Source: Bacteroidaceae bacterium
GTDB lineage: Bacteria; Bacteroidota; Bacteroidia; Bacteroidales; Bacteroidaceae
Length of the DNA: 64,000 nt
Assembly: GCA_017645305.1 (NCBI GenBank)
Contig: JAGCPD010000003.1
Span: forward strand, 180,609 to 244,608
Direction: 5' to 3'
This document shows, one piece after another, positions 1 through 7,880 of the stretch. The position numbers and the translations under genes are program-made. Numbering within the stretch: position 1 is the stretch's first letter; each line of letters opens with the position of its first letter. The notes under the pieces were generated by a model, which was not told where the DNA came from, made no database searches, and saw nothing but the letters and a program-made list of their open reading frames with translations.

Positions 1-2407
1 TCGCAATGGACTTGGTGAAAAGGGCGCATTGGTACATGACGGGCAAAGCTTTTTTGAGGAACTCCCTATCCATAGTATATTTATAATAACGCCATAGATG
101 TGTGCAGTACCAGCTTCCGCAAGTCTTGATGGAACCATTGCACCAATTCGAAGTGCCGCCGAAGATGTTATTCTCCACAGCTACCATCCAGCCCTTGGCT
201 CCGCTCTTAACATTGTTTGCCAGCTGATACCAAGGCGAATTGCTGCCAGGTGCGCCCAAGTCCAGAATGTAATTCAGGAAAGGCAGGTGCATCTCTGACA
301 GGTTGGTCGGATCGGCTGGCCAGTAGTTCATCTGCACATTGATGTCAGCGTGTATGTCGCAATGCCAGAACGAGGTATTGCTTCGGTCATTCCATATACC
401 CTGCAGATTGGAAGGTGCATGAATGGAAGTATCCAAGTTGGCACCGATGGTTAGATAGCGGCCATACTGGAAGTAGAGTGCCTCCAGGAAGAGGCCGTCG
501 CTGCTCTGTTTGTTCTGAGTCGATGCGTTGTAGAACTTAATGAGGTCTTCGGTTGTCTTCGTAGAAGAGCCGCCGAGGTTCAGACTGACGCGATTCATCA
601 GGGCGCTATGTGCCGCCTTGTGGTCGGCAAGAAGTTTCCCAAAACCCTTCACGGAAGCTTCATCGATGCGAGTGCGGACTGTGGCAGAGAGTTCAGAAGC
701 CGTCGCGCCGCTCTTGCAGTTTGCTTTGCTTGCGTCGTAATCCGTAGCGGCAGCCATGATGATGTTCACCCAAGACGCGCCACTGACACTGATGCCCTCG
801 GAGTTTGTGACTATTGTGCCGTTGCTCTCCACCTTGAAGCGTGTGTTGTAGCTGACAATCTGCATCTTGCCGGAGAATGTCGCGGAGGCCGTTCCGTCGT
901 CTTCCAAAGCGTATGTCACATTGCTCGCATTGATTTGGGTGTCGGGTGCATAGCTGATGTCGAGATCCATCATTTCCTGTCCCACCGCTTCGTACACCGC
1001 CTCGTAGTGTGCCACGAAGACCTTGTCGGTGGAAGATACGAAGTAACGGCGGTAGAACGATGTCTGTTTGTCTGGTGACTGGAAGTTGACACCGGCCAAA
1101 CCATCTATGATATCAAGGTAGCGGCTGTAATTCTCAATAGGTTTGTTATCGGAAACGGCAGCCGAGAAGGTATCACTCTTGTCTTTGACCAGAATCGAGC
1201 CAAAGTTCTGAAAATAGCCCTGATTACCGGAATTGGTAGCAGTTCCGCTCCAAAGTGTCTTCTCGTTGAACTGAATATCGTCGCAAAGGACACCTCCGCG
1301 AATGGTAGCGCCAATCTGTCCGTTTCCCATAGGCAAGGCATATTCCATCCATGTATCAGAAACACCTGTTGCAGTGGCAGGAATGTCATACCAAAGTGAG
1401 AAATCGTGGATGTCCGTCGGACGTGAGCCTTTCTGTCCAACACAAAACTCACTGGGCTGCACATCAGCCTCAGCAACAAGATATATGATATTGCCAGCCT
1501 CATCACCTTGCCAGAGTCCCACTTCCTTACCGGCACCTGTTCCACCCCATTGGTTAAAGTAGCGATTAGCTTGAGAGGCAGCACCAACCCAAGCAATCTG
1601 GTATTTGCCGGCATAGTTTGTGTTGGTGGTAGCTTCGATGGAAAATCCCTTTGCATCAGCAGTTTGACGTGTCTTTACGCGGCTGCCGTCGTAGTAGGCA
1701 TATCTGCCAGAGCCTTTGTTGACAAGCTGGAATCCCGTTTCATCACCGACAAGTTTCCAAAGTTGACTCGTTTCGCCATACTTGCGGGCTTGTGTGGTAA
1801 TGTTCTTGGAAGCCCCCATATCCTGAAGCACAAGGTCGGAACTGGCAAAGGTTATATAGAAGAAATTCTCCTGTCCGTCGGTGGAAAAGAAGTCTTCTGG
1901 AATGCCCTGAATGCTGAAGATAAAGCGGGAACCCGTATCTGTGCTACCCGAAGCACTGTCCCAATAGGCCAGATAGTTGCCGCGCTTATTCCAGTATTTG
2001 TTGGCAGACCCGTGGTCTTTAATCCAAAAGCCGTCGCCATTCTTTCCTATATCAAACTTCGTGACACTCTGGGTGCTGGTAGCAGCCACCACTTTTGCAC
2101 GTCCCTGCGCTTCGTTACCAGACATCCCCAGGACATATTTATCGCCCCTGGCTTTATTGTAGAAGGAATATCCGTCAGTATCGTTGCCAACGTAAGTCCA
2201 CAGGCCGTTGTCGCTGGTGTCTTCTGTCGTGTTGCTCAACAACAGATACATACCGTCCATATAGCCGGACTTGGTGCTTAGATATCCACCATTAGCAACT
2301 TTGATGGTGTACCACCTTGCCTTACTCAGGTCTTCTGCATTTGCCAGCGTTCCCGTTAGGATAAAACCTAAAACTAAGAATAAAATAAGTGTTGCGTATT
2401 TTTTCAT
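1..2407 (-). CDS. GH95 family alpha-L-fucosidase-like secreted enzyme (partial, C-terminus beyond window)
   Basis: Reading the minus strand from an ATG at 2407 gives an open frame to the window edge, about 802 codons. It starts with a signal peptide (MKKYATLILFLVLGFIL...). Residues ~20-290 look like a beta-trefoil or lectin-like region rich in W, Y and G. A GH95 N-terminal signature follows at ~353-373 (YALPMGNGQIGATIRGGV, then IQFNEKTLWSG), and the (alpha/alpha)6 core contains LQGIWND and ADINVQMNYWPAD near residue 686. GH95 enzymes are inverting alpha-1,2-L-fucosidases or alpha-L-galactosidases acting on host glycans; here the enzyme is probably exported. The usual NINxxMNYWPA motif reads DINVQMNYWPA, so the first Asn, which I recall as catalytic, is Asp. 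Substrate is not certain. Confidence 0.88.
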   Translation of the reverse strand, partial: MKKYATLILFLVLGFILTGTLANAEDLSKARWYTIKVANGGYLSTKSGYMDGMYLLLSNTTEDTSDNGLWTYVGNDTDGYSFYNKARGDKYVLGMSGNEAQGRAKVVAATSTQSVTKFDIGKNGDGFWIKDHGSANKYWNKRGNYLAYWDSASGSTDTGSRFIFSIQGIPEDFFSTDGQENFFYITFASSDLVLQDMGASKNITTQARKYGETSQLWKLVGDETGFQLVNKGSGRYAYYDGSRVKTRQTADAKGFSIEATTNTNYAGKYQIAWVGAASQANRYFNQWGGTGAGKEVGLWQGDEAGNIIYLVAEADVQPSEFCVGQKGSRPTDIHDFSLWYDIPATATGVSDTWMEYALPMGNGQIGATIRGGVLCDDIQFNEKTLWSGTATNSGNQGYFQNFGSILVKDKSDTFSAAVSDNKPIENYSRYLDIIDGLAGVNFQSPDKQTSFYRRYFVSSTDKVFVAHYEAVYEAVGQEMMDLDISYAPDTQINASNVTYALEDDGTASATFSGKMQIVSYNTRFKVESNGTIVTNSEGISVSGASWVNIIMAAATDYDASKANCKSGATASELSATVRTRIDEASVKGFGKLLADHKAAHSALMNRVSLNLGGSSTKTTEDLIKFYNASTQNKQSSDGLFLEALYFQYGRYLTIGANLDTSIHAPSNLQGIWNDRSNTSFWHCDIHADINVQMNYWPADPTNLSEMHLPFLNYILDLGAPGSNSPWYQLANNVKSGAKGWMVAVENNIFGGTSNWCNGSIKTCGSWYCTHLWRYYKYTMDREFLKKALPVMYQCALFTKSIA

Positions 2408-2493
2408 GATTAGTTGTTTGGTATATTAGTCGTTTTAGTTATCGTTTTCGTTTTCGTCTTCGTTTCGCTAACCGCTAACCGTTTTTGATTTCA

Positions 2494-3543
2494 TTATCCA
2501 TCCCTCAAAAAATCCAGCATTTCAAATATCTCTTCCTTCGAGGCATGTTGGTTGATTCTGATGTCACCAATGCCGCCCAGCAGGGTAAAGTTGATGCTGT
2601 CTCCAACATTCTTTTTGTCGTGTTTCATAAATTCGTAAAGGCGTTCGTACTGCTTGCAGTCAAGGGACGGGTCGCCATAGTTCTCCTTTATGAACAGAAC
2701 CGTCTCACGCAGCTTATCCTTTGGGAAACCACATTTTACAACGCTCAAGTAAAGCTCGCAGACCAGCCCCCAAGCCACAGCATAACCATGCAGGACTGTC
2801 CGTCCTTGCTCCAATGCCAGACTCTCAAGGGCGTGTCCAGCCGTATGACCTAAGTTAAGTGCCTTGCGCAAGCCCTTTTCCGTAGGGTCTTCCTCCACAA
2901 TGCGTTCCTTAATGGCAACACTCTTTGCTACCAAGTTACCAAGACGGCTGTAGTCTAAGTTGTCAAGACCAAACTGAAGCAACTCAGCCCAACTCTCCAC
3001 ATCGCTGATAAGACTGTGCTTAAGCATTTCTGCATAGCCGGAAAGAAGGTTTCCCATGTCAAGCGAACGAAGGAATTCGGTGGATAGAATGACCGAAGAA
3101 GCAAGGTTGAACACACCAATCTCGTTTTTCAGACCACCGAAATTGATGCCCGTCTTACCACCCACACTTGCATCCACTTGGCTAAGCAGCGTTGTGGGAA
3201 TGTTAATGTACGCAATGCCGCGCTTGAAGGTACTGGCTGCAAATCCGCCCAAGTCCGTCACCATGCCTCCGCCCAGATTCACAAGGAGCGAATGGCGTGT
3301 GGCACCGCCTTGTTGCAAGGCAGTCCAGACATGTGAAAGCGACTCCAGTGTTTTGTTCTCGTCCGTATCGCCAATCGTAATCATCTTGGCATCTTCAAAG
3401 CAGGGAAATACACTTACAAGGGGCCAGCAAAGGCGGAGCGTCGTTGTATCTGTAAGCACGAACAGACGGTCATACGTCTGACGCAGGATAGCATCTTGAA
3501 TGTCCTGCTGCAAATTTTGGCTGATAATAACTTCTTGCTTCAT
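2494..3543 (-). CDS. aroB: 3-dehydroquinate synthase
   Basis: AroB turns DAHP into 3-dehydroquinate, the second step of the shikimate pathway, in the cytoplasm with NAD+ and a divalent metal. The ~349-aa protein carries the NAD-binding GGGMVTDLGG (residues ~91-100), the PTTLLSQVDASVGGKTGIN segment with its catalytic Lys, and metal-ligand regions YAEMLKH, NLGHTAGHALE and HGYAVAWG. I chose the ATG at 3543 (MKQEVIIS) over the in-frame ATG 11 codons upstream, because the -7 promoter box TATCTTTG lies at 3559-3552 and the upstream ATG would sit before any transcript start. The gene is monocistronic as far as can be seen. Confidence 0.96.
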   Translation of the reverse strand: MKQEVIISQNLQQDIQDAILRQTYDRLFVLTDTTTLRLCWPLVSVFPCFEDAKMITIGDTDENKTLESLSHVWTALQQGGATRHSLLVNLGGGMVTDLGGFAASTFKRGIAYINIPTTLLSQVDASVGGKTGINFGGLKNEIGVFNLASSVILSTEFLRSLDMGNLLSGYAEMLKHSLISDVESWAELLQFGLDNLDYSRLGNLVAKSVAIKERIVEEDPTEKGLRKALNLGHTAGHALESLALEQGRTVLHGYAVAWGLVCELYLSVVKCGFPKDKLRETVLFIKENYGDPSLDCKQYERLYEFMKHDKKNVGDSINFTLLGGIGDIRINQHASKEEIFEMLDFLRDG

Positions 3544-3551
3544 ATTTCGTG

Positions 3552-3583
3552 CAAAGATACGATTAAGCGAGAACAATACAAAA
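3552..3583 (-). promoter_or_regulatory. Bacteroidota-type promoter of aroB
   Basis: On the minus strand TTTTG (3583-3579), a 19-base spacer and TATCTTTG (3559-3552) match the Bacteroidota housekeeping consensus closely. The spacer CGATTAAGCGAGAACAATA (plus-strand sense) recurs almost unchanged in the ffh promoter. Confidence 0.8.
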
Positions 3584-3688
3584 TAAAACAGCTTTTATTT
3601 TTATTGTCGAGCGAAAGTGTTTTCAAGAAGAAGTGTCTTTTTGTAAATAAGGTGATTCTCAGTTCGCAGTCATCAGCAGTCGGACTTT

Positions 3689-3780
3689 GCAGACTCCGGA
3701 GTCTGCACGTGTTACCTCGAGGAGTCTGCACGTGTAGGCTCGGGGAGTCTGCAAATGTTTCCCCGTGGGGCAGACAATTT
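3689..3780. repeat. Short palindromic/tandem repeats around GGAGTCTGCACGTGT
   Basis: A perfect 18-bp palindrome GCAGACTCCGGAGTCTGC (3689-3706) is followed by repeats GGAGTCTGCACGTGT, GGAGTCTGCACGTGT and GGAGTCTGCAAATGT at 27-28 base spacing. No coding potential is visible. Function unknown. Confidence 0.7.
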
Positions 3781-3789
3781 TTCCCGTGG

Positions 3790-3945
3790 GAGCGTAAAGC
3801 GTAAAGCGTAGCGTATCATAATAATAGTTTACGCTCTGTAGGGGGCATTTGAAATTCTATTATTATTAATAATAATAGAGGCTAATTTTAGGGGGCGTAT
3901 CATATTTCCGTATATGATACGCTTTACGCGATACGCTACGTTTTT
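3790..3945. repeat. Nested inverted-repeat element in the aroB/AlbA_2 intergenic region
   Basis: The outer arms, GCGTAAAGCGTAGCGTATCAT-like at ~3793-3827 and its inverse at ~3908-3942, enclose a 22-bp A/T-only palindrome (3857-3878) and an 11-bp inverted repeat GCGTATCATAT/ATATGATACGC (3895-3922). The layout resembles a small non-coding mobile or REP-like element; no ORF is inside. The rest of the 3544-4033 gap holds only the aroB promoter, the repeats at 3689-3780 and T-rich low-complexity sequence. Confidence 0.6.
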
Positions 3946-4033
3946 CCCTTTCTAGAAAATTTTTCACTTTTCACTCTTTCACTTTTCATTTTATTTCGTA
4001 ACCTTGTAGTCACAAATACGTTAGTAATATATT

Positions 4034-5055
4034 ATGGCCAAGATAAAAGCAAGAGAGAGTCAAAATATTGAATACAAGAGCACCTGGCATGACGAATACC
4101 TCAAGTGGATTTGCGGCTTTGCAAACGCACAAGGTGCCGTCATGTACTTCGGTGTGAATAACGACCATGAGGTTATTGGCCTTGATAACGTTGACCGCCT
4201 CATGGAGGACATCCCCAACAAGATTGTCACTACTATGGGTATCGTGGTGGATGTCAACCTTTGCCATTTGGAAGGTTTGGACTACATTGAGGTGTATATC
4301 GAACCCAGCAACATCCCCATCAACTATCGCGGCAAGTATTACTACCGTTCCGGCAGTACCATGCAGGAACTTCGCGGTCCCGCCTTCCAGCAGTTCGTCT
4401 TGAAGAAGATGGTCGCTCATGGGATGATGTTACCAACGAACGCGCTACATTTAACGACATTGACCGCAATGCTATTGACTATTTTCTCTGTAAGGGTATC
4501 GATGCACAGCGCATTCCTGAAGACCAGCGTGAAGCTTCAACCAAGGACGTGCTTGCCAATTTACATCTGATTGACGAGAATGGCCATTTGAAGAATGCAG
4601 CATTGTTGCTTTATGGCAAGCATTCTTCAATGCCGCGTAACACAAATATAGCTGACACCATGTTCAAGGCAGGGTTTATTGATACTTGGGGTCGTGGTTA
4701 CAAGAAGATTCGTGAATGTTTTGAGGGTGCAGGACTTCCCATGCCCAAAGTGGAGAACTTCTGTGGTGGTGTAAGAGTATCATTCCAACGCGGTTTTGAC
4801 GTTGTCACAGGGAAGAAGATTGTCCCCAGTAATGTCCCCAGTATGTCCCCAGTGCAACTCACTGAAAGACAGAGGAAAATATGTGATTTGATAAAAATTA
4901 ATCCTCGGATATCTGCAAACGAAATGTCCCCAGTTTTGTCAGTAGTTGTCAAGACTGTCAAACGTGACCTCGCAGCCATGCAAAAGATGGGTGTCTTGAT
5001 TCGCGAAGGCAACACAAGTGCTGGTCACTGGATTGTCATTGAGCCTCACACTTAG
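4034..5055 (+). pseudogene. AlbA_2-domain (schlafen-like) ATP-binding/regulator-type gene, frameshifted and internally deleted
   Basis: The first 126 codons encode an AlbA_2 domain (ESQNIEYKSTWHDEYLKWIC, FANAQGAVMYFGVNND, YYRSGST). After KKM at ~4411 one G seems lost: the following frame continues naturally (GRSWDDVTNERATFNDIDRNA) to 5055. The sequence then jumps from AALLLYGK straight into HSSMPRNTNIADTMFKAG, so the middle of the usual ~470-aa protein (about 110 residues, including the ATPase-like region) is missing. The end has TWGRGYKKI and a winged-helix-like C-terminus (LTERQRKICDLIK...). With two independent lesions it is very likely dead. It directly precedes the R-M island. Confidence 0.85.
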
Positions 5056-5268
5056 ATGAAAAAAAATCATGCCTATAGAGAACTCCTAAATTGTCAATTT
5101 TCAATTATCAAGGGTGCGATTAAGCGAGAACAGGACCAAACTTGTTTGAGCTATCCTGAGAGTGATCAGTCTCGACAATAAGTCAAGCCCGCTACGATAT
5201 TGAAGAGATATGATTCTCCACTTTAATCCCCGATCTTTAATCCTTAATCCGTTTTTTCCTCCTTCCGC

Positions 5269-5300
5269 TTTGCTGTTATGAGAAAAAAAACTTATCTTTG
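5269..5300 (+). promoter_or_regulatory. Bacteroidota-type promoter of the structured RNA
   Basis: TTTGC at 5269-5273 and TATCTTTG at 5293-5300, about 20 bases apart, match the TTTG/TAnnTTTG consensus. Predicted transcription start is near 5305-5308, exactly at the 5' arm of a long-range helix in the RNA that follows. Confidence 0.75.
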
Positions 5301-5304
5301 TAGC

Positions 5305-5631
5305 TGCAATCTGCCTATCATGGCATTGATGCACATCGTGATGTGCGGAGCCGCTGGGTAGAGCACTACATATTGAAAGGCGTTACTTTACGCTTTGTTT
5401 TTGGACTTTCGAAACTACCACAATCGAATAACGGTCAAAAACATTGCAGGGGTAATTGCCACGGGGTGTAATATTTACTCTCCGTAGTGTGCGCGAGGCT
5501 CGTGTAGCCTCAACGCACACTTTACGGGTGTCTATATACTCCAACGTGGATGTTTACTCTGTCTGTTTACCGTTATGGCTGTGGTAGGCCACGAAAGTCG
5601 AACAGGCAGATGCAAGCACCCACGTTTTTTG
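5305..5631 (+). ncRNA. Candidate structured non-coding RNA (~325 nt) with own promoter and terminator
   Basis: Between the promoter at 5269-5300 and a T-tract at 5625-5630 there is no convincing ORF but much base pairing. The 5' end TGCAATCTGCCT (5305-5316) pairs with AGGCAGATGCA (5604-5614) with one bulge, closing the molecule. A strong hairpin at about 5490-5528 has stems CCGTA/TACGG, AGTGTGCG/CGCACACT and GAGGCT/AGCCTC. Others are GCACAT/ATGTGC (5331-5346), CTGTCTGTT/AACAGGCAG, and AACGTGG (5543-5549)/CCACGTT (5620-5626) just before TTTTTT. Some pairings exclude each other. I saw no RNase P (GAGGAAAGTCC), tmRNA or SRP RNA hallmarks. Function and family are unknown; it lies ahead of the R-M operon. 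Confidence 0.6.
5620..5631 (+). terminator. Terminator-like end of the structured RNA
   Basis: The 3' arm CCACGTT (pairing with AACGTGG at 5543-5549) runs into a run of six T. An alternative pairing also exists: CAAGCACCC (5613-5621) is perfectly complementary to GGGTGCTTG at 5670-5678, which could compete with termination. Confidence 0.55.
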
Positions 5632-5881
5632 TATGTAGCTATCAATAAAGTAAAATCAATCTGACTTTCGGGTGCTTGTCAGAACAAAAAGAATAAGGAG
5701 ACAGCAAAGAGAAACTGACTAAACCATACTGACGAGCATCATTTCGCTTCTGACAAAAGAGAACTGGAAATCTAACTGACGCAGGAAGCAGAAAAGACGT
5801 AATGGACTCGCACGAAAATGCGTGAGGGACTTGTTATGCTTTTCTTGCAGCGTTTCCAGTCGCTTCTTTTGGGCACGACAG

Positions 5882-5920
5882 CCCCTTGCGCTTTTCTTTC
5901 AAAGGTGCAAGGGGGTTTTT
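5882..5920 (+). terminator. Intrinsic terminator/attenuator immediately upstream of the methyltransferase
   Basis: CCCCTTGC (5882-5889) and GCAAGGGG (5907-5914) form an 8-bp stem followed by five T, ending 20 bases before the ATG at 5941. No promoter is visible between it and the start codon, so R-M transcription from upstream would have to read through it. The remaining sequence 5632-5881 holds a TCTGAC/GTCAGA hairpin (5660-5683) but no gene. Confidence 0.7.
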
Positions 5921-5940
5921 CGTGTCTCAATAAGCGAAAA

Positions 5941-6945
5941 ATGAAAGTAATAAGCCTATTTAGTGGTTGTGGGGGCTTGGACCTTGGTTTTGAAAAAGCA
6001 GGATTTGAAGTCCCTATTGCCAACGAGTTTGATCCAACAATTTTTGAGACCTTCAAAGTAAATCACCCCCAAACGAAACTGATTGAGGGAGACATTCGAA
6101 ACATTTCTGAAAGCGATTTCCCTGATGATGTTGATGGTATTATTGGTGGACCTCCATGTCAATCTTGGTCTGAGGCTGGTGCTCTAAGAGGTATAGAAGA
6201 TCAAAGAGGACAATTGTTTTTTGATTATATCAGAGTTCTTAGAAAGACTCAACCGAAGTTTTTCTTGGCAGAGAATGTAAGTGGTATGCTTGCAAACAGA
6301 CATTCAGAAGCAGTTCAAAACATACTAAGACTCTTTGATGAAAGCAATTACAATGTAACCCTAACGCTTGTGAATGCAAAAGACTATGGCGTTGCACAAG
6401 AACGAAAAAGAGTGTTCTATATTGGATTTAGAAAGGACTTGGATATTAAGTTTAAGTTCCCTGAAGGTTCAACGAAAGACGATAAAAAGAAGATAACGTT
6501 AAGGGATATCATTTGGGACTTACAGTTTACGGCTGTTCCTTCTGGACAAAATAATAATCACAACCCTGTGGCTATCAACAACAACGAATACTTTACCGGT
6601 GCTTATTCACCTATCTTCATGAGCCGTAACCGCGTTAAATCATGGGATGAGCAAGCCTTTACAGTACAGGCATCAGGTCGCCAATGCCAATTACATCCTC
6701 AAGCCCCAAAGATGATTAAGGTTGACAAAAACGACTGCCGTTTTGTCGAGGGACAAAAAGAGTTGTATAGAAGAATGACTATTCGCGAGGTCGCAAGAGT
6801 TCAAGGATTCCCAGATGACTTCAAGTTTATCTATAGGAATACTAACGACGCTTATAAGATGATAGGTAACGCAGTTCCAGTAAATCTCGCATACGAAATA
6901 GCATTAGCAATAAAAGAAGCATTAAATGAGCAACAGAAGCAATGA
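5941..6945 (+). CDS. HaeIII-like DNA (cytosine-5) methyltransferase, predicted GGCC specificity
   Basis: This 334-aa protein transfers a methyl group from S-adenosylmethionine to cytosine C5, protecting host DNA. Motifs in order: [15 protein letters not shown] (4-17), [14 protein letters not shown] (69-80, catalytic Cys73), VI AENVSG (110-115), [17 protein letters not shown] (151-163), the recognition region with [20 protein letters not shown] and [24 protein letters not shown] (281-291), [12 protein letters not shown] (308-318). As I remember M.HaeIII, the recognition segment is nearly identical, hence GGCC. An in-frame ATG at 5818 was rejected because motif I begins right after 5941, as in M.HaeIII, and the terminator at 5882-5920 lies between. 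Its stop overlaps the endonuclease start by 20 bases. Confidence 0.95.
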   Translation: MKVISLFSGCGGLDLGFEKAGFEVPIANEFDPTIFETFKVNHPQTKLIEGDIRNISESDFPDDVDGIIGGPPCQSWSEAGALRGIEDQRGQLFFDYIRVLRKTQPKFFLAENVSGMLANRHSEAVQNILRLFDESNYNVTLTLVNAKDYGVAQERKRVFYIGFRKDLDIKFKFPEGSTKDDKKKITLRDIIWDLQFTAVPSGQNNNHNPVAINNNEYFTGAYSPIFMSRNRVKSWDEQAFTVQASGRQCQLHPQAPKMIKVDKNDCRFVEGQKELYRRMTIREVARVQGFPDDFKFIYRNTNDAYKMIGNAVPVNLAYEIALAIKEALNEQQKQ

Positions 6946-7879
6946 CCAAGGGCGAGCTTATGAGTACATTACACTTGTAACGCTCCATACAGAGATTTCC
7001 AAAATCCGTAAGGCTGAGATAGTACAAAATAGCAGTCTAAAGGCGGCTAAGGATGCATGGGATAATATGAACAACAACATGCAGCAATTGCTTGCTGTTA
7101 GTGCTACTTCTTTTGTTCCAGAGATATTCGATTTAGAACCTTTGATTCTTGAAGATGATGGAGATAGTGTTGAGTTGCTTATACAAAAAGACAACAAAGG
7201 AGAAGAAGGCGATGTGAGAGATATCCTCATTGTACGAAGTGGTATTGAATGGGAGATTGGTCTCAGCATGAAACATAATCATTTTGCTGTCAAACACAGC
7301 CGCCTGTCTCACAAAATAGATTTTGGCAAGAAATGGTATGACGTTTCATGTTCAGAGCACTACTGGCAGTCTGTATTACCTATCTTTGAATACTTGCAAA
7401 AACAAAAAGCTAAAGGAAAAGCATGGAGTGAATTGACAGATAAGGTAGGCGAAGTATATATCCCGTTGTTGAACGCATTTATTGAAGAACTACGTAATGC
7501 CTATGCCGGTCATAAAGAGCTGCCTCAAAAGATGGTAGAATACTTGTTGGGAGAATATGATTTTTACAAAGTTGTCAGTATTGATAATAAAAGTCTCACA
7601 CAAATCAATTCCTTTAATCTACATGGAACGTTAAACAAAAACGGAAAGAGGCATAAAGCTACATCTACAATTCCTCAAGTTTTGTTGCCAACACGTATTG
7701 TAAACTTAGATTTCAAGCCGGAGAGCAGTAATACTGTAGAATTGTATATGGATGGGGGCTGGCAATTCAGTTTTAGAATACATAATGCGTCAACTATGGT
7801 AGAATCCAGCCTTAAATTTGACATTCAAATAGTTGGAATGCCAACAACAATAGTAACGATAAATTGTAGGTGGAAGTAA
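6926..7879 (+). CDS. HaeIII-family type II restriction endonuclease
   Basis: The 317-aa protein resembles R.HaeIII (318 aa) along its length: [16 protein letters not shown] near the N-terminus, [11 protein letters not shown] (~70-80), [20 protein letters not shown] (~91-110), then [15 protein letters not shown] (~113-127), [11 protein letters not shown] and [21 protein letters not shown] together with the following E and K residues likely forms the nuclease active site. HaeIII cleaves GG^CC. It overlaps the upstream methyltransferase by 20 bases and is followed after one base by the second methyltransferase, so all three are probably translated from one mRNA. Codon use is AT-rich, unlike the flanking core genes, which suggests acquisition. 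Assignment rests on recalled sequence, not a search. Confidence 0.9.
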   Translation: MSNRSNDQGRAYEYITLVTLHTEISKIRKAEIVQNSSLKAAKDAWDNMNNNMQQLLAVSATSFVPEIFDLEPLILEDDGDSVELLIQKDNKGEEGDVRDILIVRSGIEWEIGLSMKHNHFAVKHSRLSHKIDFGKKWYDVSCSEHYWQSVLPIFEYLQKQKAKGKAWSELTDKVGEVYIPLLNAFIEELRNAYAGHKELPQKMVEYLLGEYDFYKVVSIDNKSLTQINSFNLHGTLNKNGKRHKATSTIPQVLLPTRIVNLDFKPESSNTVELYMDGGWQFSFRIHNASTMVESSLKFDIQIVGMPTTIVTINCRWK

Positions 7880-7880
7880 C

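Noticed and set aside
4034..4570. Programmed frameshift in the AlbA_2 gene
   Set aside because: No slippery heptamer was noticed at ~4411, and the second frame lacks the middle of the protein, so decay explains both defects better.
5101..5334. Minus-strand 77-codon frame
   Set aside because: It overlaps the promoter and 5' end of the structured RNA and contains a fragment of the repeated promoter module; no protein-like features.
5330..5380. tRNA-like sequence (CTGGGTAGAGCAC) in the structured RNA
   Set aside because: It resembles a D-arm only; no anticodon or T-arm can be drawn around it.
5305..5631. RNase P RNA, tmRNA or SRP RNA
   Set aside because: Their conserved cores (GAGGAAAGTCC; tRNA-like ends with TTCGA; GGAAG..AGCAGCC) were looked for and not seen.
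5818..5940. N-terminally extended methyltransferase starting at 5818, or a leader peptide
   Set aside because: Motif I begins directly at 5941 as in M.HaeIII. The 5882-5920 stretch forms a terminator hairpin, and the extension has no family support.
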